NCBI RefSeq assembly: GCF_002234675.1
Contig: NC_019876.2
Coordinates: 17,739,354 to 17,803,353 of the forward strand
Reading direction: 5' to 3'
DNA from: Oryzias latipes
Taxonomy: Eukaryota; Chordata; Actinopteri; Beloniformes; Adrianichthyidae
DNA: 64,000 nt
Under the pieces are notes generated by a model that worked only from the letters and a program-made list of their open reading frames with translations, was not told the DNA's origin and made no database searches. Below are positions 34,091 to 47,300 of this stretch, piece after piece. A program made the translations under genes and the position numbers. Positions within the stretch are counted from its first letter, which is position 1; the number at the start of each line of letters is the position of its first letter.

Positions 34091-34930
34091 TCATTGAACG
34101 TTTAACCTAAAACTGGGCTTGCTGTTTATTAAAATCCACAATGACAGAAAAATTACAAAGGAAAATAAATTCTCTTTTATGAGACAATTAAGCTCTGTAT
34201 GTTGTTCCATGGCAGACTCATCAAAAACATATTCAACAAGAAAAACTTTTGAAAAAAAGTTCAAATCTATAAATTTAATTACGTTTCAAAGCTTTCCAAA
34301 GCAGAACTTAAAGTTCTTGTTATTGTTCTTGGTTTATCTTGTTTTTCAGTTTGTCTAGCTAAGAGAACCTTTCAAGTCCTGTCCCAGTCTTACACTCTCC
34401 ATGGGGCTGAAATAAATCATTTAGAGAATTTGAAGAGTTCCTTTTTGCCAAGCACTAAAGATAAAGATTTGTTCATAAACGACCTTTTGTTTGTTATTGA
34501 GCTGCAGGAAAGTCCCGTGCTTTCATGCAACAAACCGAAAGTTCTACCCCAGTGTGCCTTTGTTTTACTTTGAGGCTGAAGTTAGTCACTGGTTTTCAGC
34601 TTCTCAACTGGCTGTTAAGAATAAAATGTTTATTAAAAATGCCAACCAACAACATCACTGGGCCAGTCACTTATTTCATAAAAGCTAATTTTTGATTGGA
34701 CATCAGATTTCTTTTGGGGCTTTTTTCAAAATTGCAGCACTAAGACTCAAAGTAGAATCAACCTTCTTGACCAGGGTTTAGTTTCAACAAAACAGTTTAT
34801 GGTTGCTCTGCAGATATTTCAGCAGGTGGAGCTTTAACGGCACAAGGCTCAGTTGTAAATTAAAACAAAATTGTCTTCTTTAGACTCAGCTGGAAATCCT
34901 TTCATATTGGACTCATGCAGATGAAACAAG
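34091..34930. other. Intergenic; holds a duplicate of the USP-1 3' flank
   Basis: 34537-34640 ('agttctaccccagtgtgcct' to 'aaaatgtttattaaaaatgc') is clearly related to 7206-7308, which lies downstream of USP-1. The rest shows no gene. Confidence 0.6.
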
Positions 34931-36639
34931 ATGAGTAAAACAGAAAAGAGCTATGATCCCAACGACAAAACTCTTTAATTTGTGGACAGAGTTGATGAAT
35001 TTGATTGTAAGTAACTGGTCTTTTTCCCCTTCTGAGTCCCCAAATGCTTGTTTTTATTCGTTTTGTCTCAGTTCTCTGCAAAGGCTTTACGCCCCTGAGA
35101 GCTGAGAGATGTCCTGTGGTCATGCTGTGACTCCCATGTCTCTCACCAAATTGTGCTGGAGGTTTCTGTAGAAGGAAGTTTTACAGGTTTCTGTAAAAAC
35201 CCACAGGGTCAGTATTGCAAAAAATATATATATATATATATTTTATATATGGCATTACATTTTTACTATTTTACTAAGGAAATGTTCAAATACTTGTTAA
35301 TTACAACAGAGTAACCTCCCAAAAATTGTCTTGGTTTAGAGCGACAAGAAACCATTAACGAATAAAAAGTGCAACAAACTAAATCTTCTTCTGCTTGTTT
35401 TCAGTCACTTTAAGCTTTTTCAAGACAAATTTCCTGTTAGGCTTAATTGATCCAAACACAATTACAATTTTTGTGTTTCTAAAAGGTATGTATAATTCAG
35501 GGTTTTTCTCCCTGTTTTTGCAGGAAAGATGGAATCATTTAACCTGCATTCTTTTTATGCAGTCTTTTTATTTTCAGAGGCACATGGTCTTAGTTCTTCA
35601 TATGTTCTTTGATTCTCTTGGTCTCTGTTTTCTCTTATTTCAGAGTGGATAACTTTGAAATAGAATGGACTAAATTAACCAAAGCTGAGGGTTGATTTTA
35701 AAAGTTTTTATCTTGTAATTTCAATTGAAATATTTTATTTTACACCACATCACTGCTCACCTGAATGTTAAATACTGCTTTTACTCATAAAGTACCGTAA
35801 AAGTAATACAAGAGTCATTCAATTCCTTTATTTCTATAAGACAGCAATTTTTAATGGTAAGGGATTATATTTGATTAACAAAAACTTCTAACTAATATGT
35901 TGGATATTATAGTTTGGAAGCAACGAAACACTGCACAGGGCAAATTTTTCTAGCTTTTTTTTTTGTTTAAATGATTCATATTCATTATTTTTATTAGCTC
36001 CAGGTACATCAAACTTTAATATCAAACCAGAACCCTGTTAAATTCTGAACTAAGATGGACCTATGGAAAGCATCGCTGAAAGAGAAAGCAGGAAAAACAA
36101 AGTCGGTGAGTATTTTATGGAAGAGACAAGGATTTTGAAGTAAACTTTTTTTTTTAAACAGATTTTTCTATCATTGTTCATAATGTCCTAAATGCAAAGT
36201 CCCTGTGACGAGGAAAGATGAGTCTAACCTGAGAGTGCGTTGCCATGTTTGCTCAAAAAAGAAAAGAAGAGACTTTGATTTCTGCTGGCAGTGTCTGAAA
36301 GAGTGGAAGGGTCCACAGCCACGCAAAGACCACTGTGATAATGACGGCTGCTTCAGCGAGGCTCTGAGAACTTTGAGAACCTGCCCAGATATCACCTTTG
36401 AATCAGTTGGAGCAGTAAAGGGATGTCCCTCCATCAGGGCCTATCCCAACTGTGGCTCTCTGGTGCAGCACAGCTCAAAATACTATAAAAGCATTGTGTG
36501 TCCTCGATGTAAGGTGAAGTTTTGTTTTGTTTGTCTACAAATCATGACTGAATGCACAAAAAGAAGTGATGCATATTTATCCTGCTCCAGTGGAGTCGCC
36601 CCCAGACAGACCTCCATTCCTGTGTGGAATCAAAAGTGA
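34931..36639 (+). pseudogene. E3-C: broken RBR-like gene copy
   Basis: All four E3 exons can be traced, with introns, so this is a DNA-level duplicate. Exon 1 (34931-35006) has AAA to TAA in the conserved TLKFV segment. Exon 2 (35072-35178) has an AG insertion that shifts frame before the CGH site, and its donor is lost. Exon 3 survives only as its 3' end (36061-36105). The exon 4 acceptor AG is now AA (36182-36183). Exon 4 itself (36184-36639) is fully open and very close to E3-B, but RACPTC has become RAYPNC and the candidate catalytic KYCKS has become KYYKS. It cannot make a normal ligase. A truncated zinc protein from exon 4 alone, starting at an internal Met, is not excluded. Confidence 0.85.
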
Positions 36640-36959
36640 AATGACAGAACAGACAAGTACAAAATGTTCAAAGAATGTTTCCCTACAAAATGGATCAAGT
36701 TTACAATAAAGGCACAGATAACACACATGTTGCTTTAGCTGCATTAGATTCAAAGATTTTTATTGTCATTGTATTTCTACAGGGACATTATGTTGGCACT
36801 CAGTCAAAAAGAAGTAAACATAAAGGAATAAATAAAAACAATATGAGAATATAAAAATCCAAAAAAACATTAAGAAGTAAGCCCTGATATGATACATGCC
36901 AACTGGAAAAATAAACTCACTGCCCTCCACGAGTGCCTGCAGCACAACTGAAACAGCTG
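36640..36959. other. E3-C 3' flank
   Basis: AATAAA at about 36705 ends the E3-C copy. The following 'ttcaaagatttttattgtcattg' stretch is a repeat-type tail. No gene. Confidence 0.5.
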
Positions 36960-37790
36960 CCAAGAGATGGAACTCACCCCGAATGGCTAACAGGGGGGTG
37001 AACTATTTTGATCCAGAAGGATCAATCCCGTCCAACTACCAGGTAATAACCTGCCTCTCCACAACATGGAAGTTCATGTCCGGCATCATTGTAACCAAGA
37101 TAAATAGGCACATGGATCAATTCATGAGTAACACACAGAAGGGCATTGGTGGAGATAGAGCCGGTGCTGGTGGATCAACAAATCACTTAACCCAAATACA
37201 TTTTAAAGATCACAATGACAATTAAAACAGCAAACCAAATAGTAAAAAAAAAAAAAAAAATTAAAAAAATAACATTTTAAAAAAACAGGTCATTTCTAGA
37301 CAAGAAAAAAATGTTAAAAAAATGAAACACAGCAAGAAACCAGAAATAGGTAGGTACTATTGGACATCACAGATTGGATGATGATATCCACTGTCACGTC
37401 ATGTCAAATAACTTTCAGTTAAAATGGTGGACAAACCTCAACATCCGAAAATGTTTTTTTTCCTATTTAATGGAAACCAGATCATCAACAGGATTCCAAG
37501 AGTCTTCATGAGAAATTTAATGAGGTTATGGAAAACCACCCTTGTAGCCAATGGTCACTTGCACAGTTGTCCATCAAATGTATACCAAAGAGACGCTCTG
37601 TCCCCACTGCTGTTCTGCACAACTCCGAACCCCCTTAGCCAAATAATCAACAATGGCAATGGATACGACTTAGGAATGGGGCCACGATCAGCCACCTCCT
37701 CTACATGGACGACATCAAGTGATGCCCATGTGGATTGGAGAACTGAAGAGCAGTGACCCTGAAACTGGAGGAGTGGCTACATCTCATGCC
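36960..37790 (+). mobile_element. Decayed LINE reverse transcriptase fragment (R2/R4-like)
   Basis: Frames read NYQVITCLSTTWKFMSGII, INRHMDQFMSNTQKGIG and, further on, MRLWKTTLVANG, DALSPLLFCTTPNPLSQIIN. These match the thumb-to-palm part of non-LTR reverse transcriptases of the R2/R4-type known in fish. The frames are broken and poly-A tracts interrupt at 37240-37320. Confidence 0.65.
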
Positions 37791-38239
37791 AGAAAAGTGC
37801 AGTGTGAAGAACAGGAAATTATTGTATTATTGTTAGACTACAGTGCTAACGACTAGGTCACCATTGCAGCCCTCTCTGGCAATATTTGATAGCTACATGG
37901 TGAGAAGAATCTATATTTAACATGCACATTAAATACATTAAAAAAATCCTTTATGTTTATTGAAAACCATGCTAGGATTATATGTACAAGTATATCTCTT
38001 ATAATTAAAATGTTTTAATCATGCTAAGGATATTCTCTCGGTGCATTTTTCAAATATATCTTAAAGTTCAATAAAAATTGTTTTAAAGTGCACCTTAAGT
38101 GTAGTTCAGCAGGGCGTTTGTATGTTTTTAAAGGATTTTAAAAAAGGACACTTTAATGTTGGTAATACACGGGTCAAGATTTTAGCTTTTATTTGATTCA
38201 CAAAGAGTTTTTTTTTTTTACCTGGACTGGCCTTTCATA
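37791..38239. other. AT-rich intergenic DNA
   Basis: No gene, repeat unit or RNA recognised. Confidence 0.4.
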
Positions 38240-39360
38240 TACACTCTCTGGCCACTTTCCTAGGCACACATGTCCAACTGAATGAACAACAAATGGCAAC
38301 AACTTAGTGCTTTTAGGCACGTAGACTTGGTCGAGACGATCTGCTGCAGTTCAAATTGAGCATCAGAATGGAGAAAAAATATGACTAAAGTGTCTTTGAA
38401 TGTGACATAGTTGTTGGTGCCATGACGGGCTGGTCTGAGTATTTCAGAACCTGCTGATCTACTGGGATTTCAACCCACAACCATATGTAGGGTAGACAGA
38501 GAGTTGTCAGAAAAAGAGAAAACATATTGTGAGTTATGTGGGCAAAATTGTCTTGTTGATGCCAGAGTTCAGAAGAGAATGCCCGGACTGGACAGAAATG
38601 CAATAGTAACTCAAATAGCCACTGGTTACAACTGAGGTCTGCAGAAGAGCATCTCTGAACGCACGACACGTCTAACCTTGTTGCAGATAGGCTAAAGCAG
38701 CAGAAGACCATACCGGGGGCCACTCTTGTCAGTGAAGAACAGGAACCTGAGGCCACAATTCACACAGATTCACCAAAACTGGACAATAGAAGATTGGAAA
38801 AACGTTGTCTTGTCTGATGAGTCTCCATTTCTGCCGCAACATTTGAATGGTCAGAACTTGGCATCAACAACGTAAGGGCACAGATCCATCCTGCCTTGTA
38901 TCAACGGCTCAGGTTGGTGGTGGTGGTATTATGGTGTGGGGGATCTTTTTCTTGGCAAACTTTGGCCCCCTTAGTACCAATTAACCATCATTACTACGCC
39001 ATAGCCTAACAGGGCATTGTTAATGACATGTCCATCCTTTTCTGACCACAGTGTACCATCTTCTGATGGTTTACCTCCAGCAGAACAAACATCATGTCAT
39101 AAAGCTGGAATCATGTCAGACCTCCAAAGTCACCAGATTTCAACCAAATAGATCACCTTTAGGATGTGGTGGAACGGGAAATTGACATCATGGATGTGCA
39201 GCCGATAAACCTGCAGCAACATTGTGATGCTGTCATGTCAATATGTACCAAACTCTCTGAGTCACGTTTCGAGTTGAATCTGTGTGACCAGAGGATTCTG
39301 TTCTGAAGCAGACCTTAAGGCAAAAGGGGGTCAAACCCAGTACTAGCAAGATGGAAGTGG
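38240..39360 (+). mobile_element. Decayed Tc1/mariner transposon with transposase remnant
   Basis: Begins near 'atacactctctggccacttt'. The transposase is traceable in pieces: 'cttgtctgatgagtctccat' (the DES motif region), 'ggtggtggtggtattatggt' (GGGVMVWG), 'gatttcaaccaaatagatca' (DLNPIEHLW) and the C-terminal 'cttaaggcaaaagggggtca'. Stops and frameshifts throughout; not active. Confidence 0.75.
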
Positions 39361-39779
39361 TCATCGGATTTGAGGGCTTTTTTATGTCGAACATGGTCTG
39401 CAAATTTTGACTTAACAGAATGCCTCCAAAAAAAGTTTTCTTTCTACACTAAATTCCTGGATTTGATTCCCTTGATTTTTGTCTTCAATGGTTCTGACTA
39501 AGGAAAACAGAACTCATCCATCTGTTATTTTCAGTTTAATGAGGACTTTAACTTGTAAACTAGAATTTAACTTCAGGGAGCGCTGCAGGACCTCTCGACA
39601 TAAAAAAGCATGACTTCAAATTTTATGCCGAAAATGCAAAACAAAGATTAAAGGATTTTAGGGAGCATTTTAAACAGCCTAGAAATAGTAGTTTTTTTTA
39701 ATCCAATGAATCATTTTTGACCTCATGTACAGAATAACCAGTTTTCTTTGCTCCTTTCACTTTCACTGTTTCAGAATAA
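39361..39779. other. Intergenic, no gene recognised
   Basis: Single-copy-looking AT-rich DNA with no motif I can name. Confidence 0.35.
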
Positions 39780-39792
39780 ATCTGTTAGTGAT

Positions 39793-40117
39793 GGTAAATG
39801 GTAAATGGTGTATACTTATATAGTGCCTTTCTTCCTACAAGGACAAAGCGCTTTACAGTCACAGACCCATTCACCCAGTCACACACACATTCTCTCACAC
39901 AGTCACACAATGGTGGCGGCTCCGCTGCCAAACACAGGCGCCCGCCTACCACCAGAGGCAAGGTGGGGTTCAGTGTCTTGCCCAAGGACACTTTGACTCA
40001 TGGGCATGCAAGGCGGGAATCGAACCTGCAATATTAGGATCATGGGTCGACCGCCCTACCGCTGCACCACGGCCGCCCCGTGGTGCAATGGTTAGTGATT
40101 GCCTTGTTATGATCACA
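39793..40117 (-). mobile_element. SINE-like element with 13-bp target duplication
   Basis: Flanked by perfect 13-bp repeats ATCTGTTAGTGAT (39780-39792 and 40118-40130). The minus strand carries a tRNA-like start ('cggccgtggtgcagcggtag', 'tcgattcccgcc') and the plus end 'atatagtgcctttcttccta'. The long duplication means target-primed reverse transcription. Confidence 0.75.
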
Positions 40118-40289
40118 ATCTGTTAGTGATCATAACAAGGCTGAGGCAAACAACAGATAAAACCAGCAGTATCGCCTGACATGAAAGCTAGCCGAACCCT
40201 GCTGAACTATTCGGTGCTTTCCTTTGCTGGTTTGGTGGTTTTCTCCCTCCCTCTGTTTGCTGCTAGTCACTTCAGGTCAGAGGCAGGAA

Positions 40290-40620
40290 CATGCTGAATG
40301 CACATTCAACAGAAACCCATGGATCCTCGCTCGCTTATGGAAACAAGAGAGCAAAAAAACACCTAGAACACACATTTGTCTTGTGTTGTATTAATCTTGA
40401 CAAACTGGAAGTACATGGGATAAGAGGAACTGTGCTAACTTGGGTTAAAAGCTATTTAACAGGAAGAAAACAATTTGTCAAGATTGATGAATTTAGATCA
40501 GAAGCCAAAGAGATAAGTTGTGGTGTCCCACAAGGATAATTTCTGGGCCCAGTGCTATTCAATAATTAGATAAATGATATATTGAATGTTTCAAAATGTT
40601 TAAAACTCATATTATTCTGA
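40290..40620 (+). mobile_element. LINE reverse transcriptase fragment
   Basis: Reads INLDKLEVHGIRGTVLTWV, KSYLTGRKQFVKIDEF and ISCGVPQG, followed by a stop and then LGPVLFN. These are canonical non-LTR reverse-transcriptase blocks (the GVPQGS region). Short and broken. Confidence 0.75.
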
Positions 40621-41096
40621 AATGTTTTGATTACAATTAATAAGCTATTGATTTTCTTTACTTGACCTGCAATGTGTAGCAATAATTACTGGTTTAATGT
40701 GATAATGTGTTCTAATGAAATTTAATGATTATTACATAACGGTGACCGTTACTGTGTACTGAAATCATGAATTAATATTTTCTGAAGATAATCAATTATT
40801 AAGAAGCACTGGATTTCATCATTTGAAAAGAATCTATCTGATCAGAACTGGATCACAAAAACTGTGTAAAACTATAAAATGAATTACAGTAACTCAGAAG
40901 GGGTGAGATTATATAAGCTTACTTCTTCCCACTCTTCCCCGCTCAACGTGACTTAAGTTAATGATCACTATATTTAATTAAGCAAATTTGATTAATCAAT
41001 CAAACATACTTGTGATCAACCTCCCCCCGTCTGCTCAGTGGACAATCTCAGGGTGCTGGAACATTTATAAAGAGCTTCCTTGTCTTGGTGTTAGTA

Positions 41097-41370
41097 GTGG
41101 TGGCTGGATGGCTCAGTTGGCTGTGTATAGGACTGGTGCATGGGAAACCAGGGTTAATTTCTCAGGGAGCACAATGAGTTTCATCCTGTGTCGGTCCTTG
41201 GGCAAGACCAGTCATGCTACTGCCAAACTATGTAGCCACAAGTCTGGGTCTCCTGGTGAAGGTCCTCAGCTTGGATAAAACACAGGGTTGTGGTAGGGTG
41301 TCCAGCATTAAAAAAAAAAAATCTTCCTGACCACTGGTAGTGACGCCTGAGGGGATACACCAAAAGGTGA
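41097..41370 (+). repeat. SINE-like repeat, related to 18286-18590
   Basis: Begins GGCTGGATGGCTCAGTTGGC, like a tRNA A box, and continues with the blocks shared with the copy at 18286. Confidence 0.6.
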
Positions 41371-42840
41371 ACAACGACAACAACATGTCTTGGATTCTAT
41401 CTCCTCTTATGGCCAGTTCACTGGCATCCTAGATCAAGGAAGAATTATTTTCCATCTAAACCTACAGTCTTCAAGGATCAGGACTTCATGTCTTTCAGTT
41501 AGCCATTCATGGTGGGTCCCAGGGCAGAACTACAGGGGGGCAACCCAGCAATGTTCTTTGCCCCTCACTTGCCCGCCCTCCATTTTTGAGTTAATATCAG
41601 TACCATTATAGACAAATATTGAAAGAAATCATCAATACAAGCTCTTTTAAGCATTAGTTATTATTGATCCTCGGCTACAATAACTGCTGTTTTTAAAATT
41701 AATAATATTTCTAACAATAATAAAACTTCTTGAAACACATATTTTTGATCCTTTCATTTGTAATGGCCTCTCATTCTGCTGTTCCCATTTGCCACCCTAC
41801 CAAAGACTTCTGCCCCCCCCCCACATAAAATGTTCTAGCTCCACCACTGGTGGGTCCCATCCACTAGCAGCTGGTTCAGTGGTGCTGTCAGGCTCTAATG
41901 TGAGAGTCTCTGTGGCCAGCAGGTGTGGAACATGTCAGGGTCTGTTTGTCCAGTTCCAACATAATGAAGGTATAAATGAAGCTGTAATTTATCAAATGTA
42001 CTGAAAACTTCACTAGTAGATTTAAACAATGGTGGTTTGATCAAACTTTTTGTGGGGTTTGTGTGTAGTTTTTTATGATTAAATTGGCTTATGAGATCCT
42101 ACACAGAGACATGATGCAATTTATAAAATAGATCCAACTTTAATGAAACTGTGTTTACTACTGACGTGAAAATTGGAGCTGTGGAACATCACATACAGAA
42201 AATATGTGTCAAAGTGATAAACATTGCATTTAAAAAAGATCATGCTTTGAAATGTGTCCACTGGATGGCGCTCAAAGATAAACTTAGTCTAATTTGTCTT
42301 CTGTCCAGTTGTGTGCAGACTTTGCTTATTAATGTAATGACTAACAGATTAAGTGTTATAGATAAAATAAATAGATAAGTCTTTTGTGTGTAAGCACATG
42401 TTCAGTATGTCTATTTGCCAGATGTGCTAAATGCTACTTTTGTCCGTTAAAATGTCCTGATGGTTCCATTATGATCTTCATCCAATTATCCTTCATACAG
42501 AAACAAGCAATGGAAAGCAAAGGTCAAACTGGCCCTGAATCAGAGCTGTACTATAATAAAATCACACTGGACTCAAAACTGTGCCTTTAAAGCAGGATCT
42601 TAACTTTAGGTTTGAGCATCAGTTATAGTGCTTTAAGTCCAAGTAATTAACAATTAATTATCAACTATATCAAGCTATAGGGTTAACAAAACTCCCATCA
42701 AATGACAAAAAAGAAAAGGAAATTCACAAGATCTCTTAATTTTCAAGTTTTAGACAACATCTGAAGCATTGGATGAAAACAGAACTAGTTGCTGCCCTGA
42801 TGATAAAAATGCCAGTAAAAAATATTGTTTAGCATTATTA
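41371..42840. other. Intergenic, no gene recognised
   Basis: A short C-run at 41813-41821 and repeat-like pieces; 42160-42380 reads as a weak reverse-transcriptase-tail-like frame ('caaagtgataaacattgcat') but I cannot assign it. Nothing else. Confidence 0.35.
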
Positions 42841-43118
42841 TAAACATAATAATAGGTACTTTATTGATCCATCAATGGGGTAATTCTTCTCTGCATTTGA
42901 CCCATCCCCTGGGGGAGTGGTGAGCTGCAGCCTGACCACGCTCGGGAGGCAGTAGCATTAAGGGGCTTGCCTAAGGACCCTCACTGGGTGATGTTAATGC
43001 TTGCCATTGATATGGTAATTGACCCAGTACTATTGTTTATCCCCCTCCGGGGATTGAACCCTGGATTCCTGCATGGTAGCCACTCACCTTACCAACCGAG
43101 CTATCCAGCCGCAAACAT
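42841..43118 (-). mobile_element. tRNA-derived SINE, copy 1
   Basis: The reverse complement starts GCGGCTGGATAGCTCGGTTG with an A-box-like block and carries a B-box-like 'gggttcaatcccc'. It matches the plus-strand copy at 50219-50488 over most of its length. Confidence 0.75.
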
Positions 43119-44314
43119 GTGTGACATCATAGATGTACAGAGATCAGAAAATCATTACATGAAAAAGTTAAACATAATTGGAAAATATGCTTTGTGTTTA
43201 ACTGGGTTTAATCTCTAAAGACATAAATGAAAAGTAATTTTAAGGGATAAGAAAATAGTTTCAAACAGATTTTTAGGGGATTTTGAACCCTTTTCAAAAC
43301 TGCAAGTATGCACACAAATCCCACATGGGATGTGTTCAAACACTGCATGTATTCTTTATCATTTCTAGTTAAAACAAGTCCTTTAAAATTGTTTATTTAT
43401 TCATTCATTTTTATTCTGTGTAGTTTTGAAACAAGAATTTTACTAATAGTAAATTACTATTGTGTTTTCAGTGTCTTTCGAGGCTGATGTGAGACAAACA
43501 CATTTGCAGTGACACACCCTCATGTGACTTTTCTGCAGAAACGAAACCTAAATTCATGCTGAATTTGGACAGTAAATGCTGTTCAGTCAAACACTTTTGG
43601 TTTCTCTCAGTGAGGGTGGGGCTAATATAACATCACAAAGTCATCATGGGACTTTTCTAAGTATTGGAGAATTGATCCATTGTTTTAAGGTATAAACAGT
43701 TTATCAGAGTATGAATATTCATAGATACAGCTTCTTCTTCAGCTAAATAACGACATAAAAACTGTTCTTTAAAAAAAATCCATATAAGTCAACCACAAAT
43801 TCCAGTTTTTTATTTTATTTTATTTTATTCACACAATCTTATCTCCAATAACATTCATTTACAACAGAAATGTTTGATTTCCCGTTCTCAAAATATTTCA
43901 TTGTGTGTATATCTACAAATGAAAAAAATCAATCAGTATTTTAAAATAAATTTACTCTTAAAGTGATTAATCCTCCCATGTTTGCAAAGTTATTTTCATT
44001 TAAAGAAGGCATATTTAAAACGTAAACAAGTTGGCATTTAACCATCACTGCATCCACCAAAAAATTATTAGATCAAGACTGAATTTTTGTGCCACTTTTA
44101 CCTGAGTGTTGCTGAGAAAACACTTTAGAGGCTTATTGGTTTGCTTTATTTTACTTCAATTACTAATATTTAATTTTCAGTTATTACTATCCATACATTT
44201 GGTATCATATTAAAATTTTAAAATTCATTAGTGTCTATTGTGAGTAATATTTGCAACTGTCAAAAGCGAATATTAGTTTCAATTACTTTTTGAAATCTAA
44301 TTTTCCTTCCTACG
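43119..44314. other. USP-3 3' flank
   Basis: AT-rich; TTTTA tandem at 43806-43829, which on the minus strand provides AATAAA-type signals for USP-3. No gene. Confidence 0.4.
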
Positions 44315-47300
44315 TTAAAAACTGAAACACGAAATTGTTTTCTTTCGTTTTTTTGTCTTAGATGTTTCTCCTCGAGTTTTCATCTCATTTTCAGAATCAG
44401 GGATTCTCTCCTGTTGTTTTGTCTTTTTAGTAGAATGTGCTGCAGTGTTATTCTCCACGCCATTTGAACTCATTCTATTGCCGGTCTCACTTTCCTCTTC
44501 TACTCTTTCACTATCTTCACTGTCTTTGGGTTTCTTTGACTTTTTCCATGAGATTTTCCGTAATTTCCAGAATCTTTTAGATTTTGTAGTTTTTGGTTTT
44601 TGCTGGACTTTTTCTTGGCTCAGTGTTTCTGGTTTTGTGTGTGGATGAAGAGAACTCTCTATTATCTCATTTTGTTCATCACTCCCTTCAGTTTTCTGCT
44701 TTTTAGCAGATCTTTTTCCACTGGCATCATTTGTTGGTTTTGGTTTCTCTTCTTGTCCTCTCTTGCTCTGATTTTTTTCAAAATCTTTTGTTTTAGATGA
44801 ACTCCTTTTCCCTGATGCCTTTTGATCCTCTCCCCTCTTAACACTCCAGAAGGCTGGAGTATTATCATGACTTCTGTGCATTTTATGTGTGGTTTCCACC
44901 TTTTCCCCTTGGTTCTGTTTAGATGACTCTCTTTCAGGTTTGTCTCCTCCATGTTTGGCTGGAGAATGTCTTTGGACCTGCTGTAGGTTTCCTGATGCAG
45001 GCATACCAGTGTCGGGTTTTTCTGTTGCTTCTTTAATCCCCTCTACATTTTCATCTGTCACATGTTTCACAGGTTTAACATCTACTTTTCTTTTCTTTCT
45101 CATATTTTCATCAAAGCTTTCACCTTCCTGGTCACTTGCTGCCGTGTTGTGGGACTTCCTGTCCTCGCCCTCCATTTTTACATGTTGATTATCTTGGTAA
45201 TCAAGTGATGGTCTGCTCTGATGGAAAAATACTCCTGTGTTTTGACCTGCTTCAATACTGAGGCCTGATTCTGACCTTCTAGGTCTTGCATCTGAACAGG
45301 TGTCCGTTCTTACTTCTTCATCTCTTTTTAACTCATCTTCCTCATCCTGTTTGTTTTCCACATTTTGACAATGAGCTGGGTTCCTATTGACGTCATGCAG
45401 GACTCCTCTGCTTTTGGACACGTCTCTGTTGTCGGGGAAACCTCCACCTCCGGCATGAGCTAAAAAGTTTAGATAAAGTAGCAAAAAAAGAATTACAAGA
45501 ATATTCAAAAACAACAGACGGAAGGCCTGTTTCTTACTTTTCCGTTTGTAAAACAGAAGATAAGCACTCTGGGATCTATTGGCAAAAAAAGGAAAGAAGA
45601 AAACTCTGTCAAGTGGTTCAGGTGCTTCAGAAAAATATACAAAAAAGTTCTTACTTTAAAGTCTCATGTTCCTGGAAAGGTTGGTGTTTCATCTGTAATG
45701 AAAAGAAAACAGTGTCTCTTTTTATTTTCCAACATGTACAACTTTATTCAGAAAATTTAGAAATAACAGAGAATCAGTCTTACTAGAGTGACGCAGGAGT
45801 CATTAAAGCAAAACCATCTGTCTTCTTTTCCATCCTGACATCTGATTGTTGCAGTATAATGTCCACTTTTCAGGCTCCCAAAGTGCTCCACAAAGGCATA
45901 GATTTCATAGATCTGATTCTGATAGACACAGAAAATAATATTTCTATAACAATACTAGAAATCAGCTTTGAATTGATTTTAAATCTCATTCTAAAACCGT
46001 ACCTCTGGTATGTTTATGGTGTGAGGAACATCCACAAATTGGTCATTTTTGACATATGACATGTAATTGTAGTTGAACTCAAACCTCTTCAGCAGCAACA
46101 CCAACACCACTGGATGACATGTGATTAAGGATTTCTGAATAGGAAAGGAAAGACGGTCACTTTACGTTGATGATAAACCATATTCACAAACTTGTGGTTA
46201 CTCACAGACAAAGCATCACATTTGTGGCCACAGTCCTCACAGTACAGCTGGTTGTCTTCATCCAGACAGGACTCCTTAAAAAACTCCTGGATACCATCCA
46301 CCTGTGGAAAGCACCTGTCTTAGTAAAACTCACCGTTCTCCTTGCATGGACTTTCCAGAACACTCAATATTGTCTGTGCAAACAATGATAGCTTCAAACC
46401 ACAGCATTAGTTCTAGTTTTTTTAACCTTCAAATTTATTAAATTTGGTGTTTATCTAATGTTGGTTTAAAACAATAAACTCACCACGCTGTAATATTTCC
46501 CATGAGATTTCACCAGTGCAAGAGGAAGACTCCAGAATTCAGTTTCTTCATCAATTCTATCATTACACTCTGTGCAAACTGTCCTGTTTGTCATTTTTCC
46601 CTGGAAGACCTGAAAACAGAAATATGACAACAGATGAGAACAGATGCTGTTGTTTGTGAAAATGACATCTCCTGTGGCCTCCGTGTTTCACCTGGGATGC
46701 CTCCTCACTGCAGAGAGTTAAGATCTTCTCAAAGTACTCCGCTGCATCACGTTGCTGATTCACTGGAGGAGCAGGAAGGAGGATTAACATAAAAATAAAA
46801 AGTGGTGATTCTTTTATGTTTCCTTTTCTGAGGCATTTATCCTCTGACATGTATAAAGTTTGATTTATACTAAAAATTCTGCAATATCCATTCATTTTTT
46901 TAACTTGCTCAATCCCTTTTGAGCTCATAGGGTTGCTGGAGTTTAGTTCCTGAAGTCAATTGTCGTTGTGTCCTTGGGCAAGACACTTCCCCCTCCCTGC
47001 CTCCAGTGTGGTTCCATTGATGTGTGAATGTGATGGTCAGAGTAGCCAGAGCCACACCTCTGTCAGTCTGCTCCAAGCAGCTGTGGCTACATCAATAGTG
47101 TAGCAAGACAAAGTATGAATAAGGAGTGAATCAATAATGGATACATATTGTAAGCACTTTGAGCTTTGAGGAGAACGCTTATGATCATAATGGGGTTCAA
47201 GCAAAGGCCTTCTAGCTATGAGGCAAGAGTGCTAACCACTACACCTCTGTCCAACCAAATCTGATAATAATTTGATACCTGGAAAGTGCAGGAAAAGGAG

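Noticed and set aside
44315-44340. CaaX prenylation box CFSF at the USP-3 end
   Set aside because: The middle residues are not aliphatic, and the other USPs have nothing comparable.
45460-45514. N-terminal membrane segment in front of the USP-3 tail
   Set aside because: The hydrophobic stretch is intron read-through between exon 10 (ends 45538) and the acceptor at 45460-45462.
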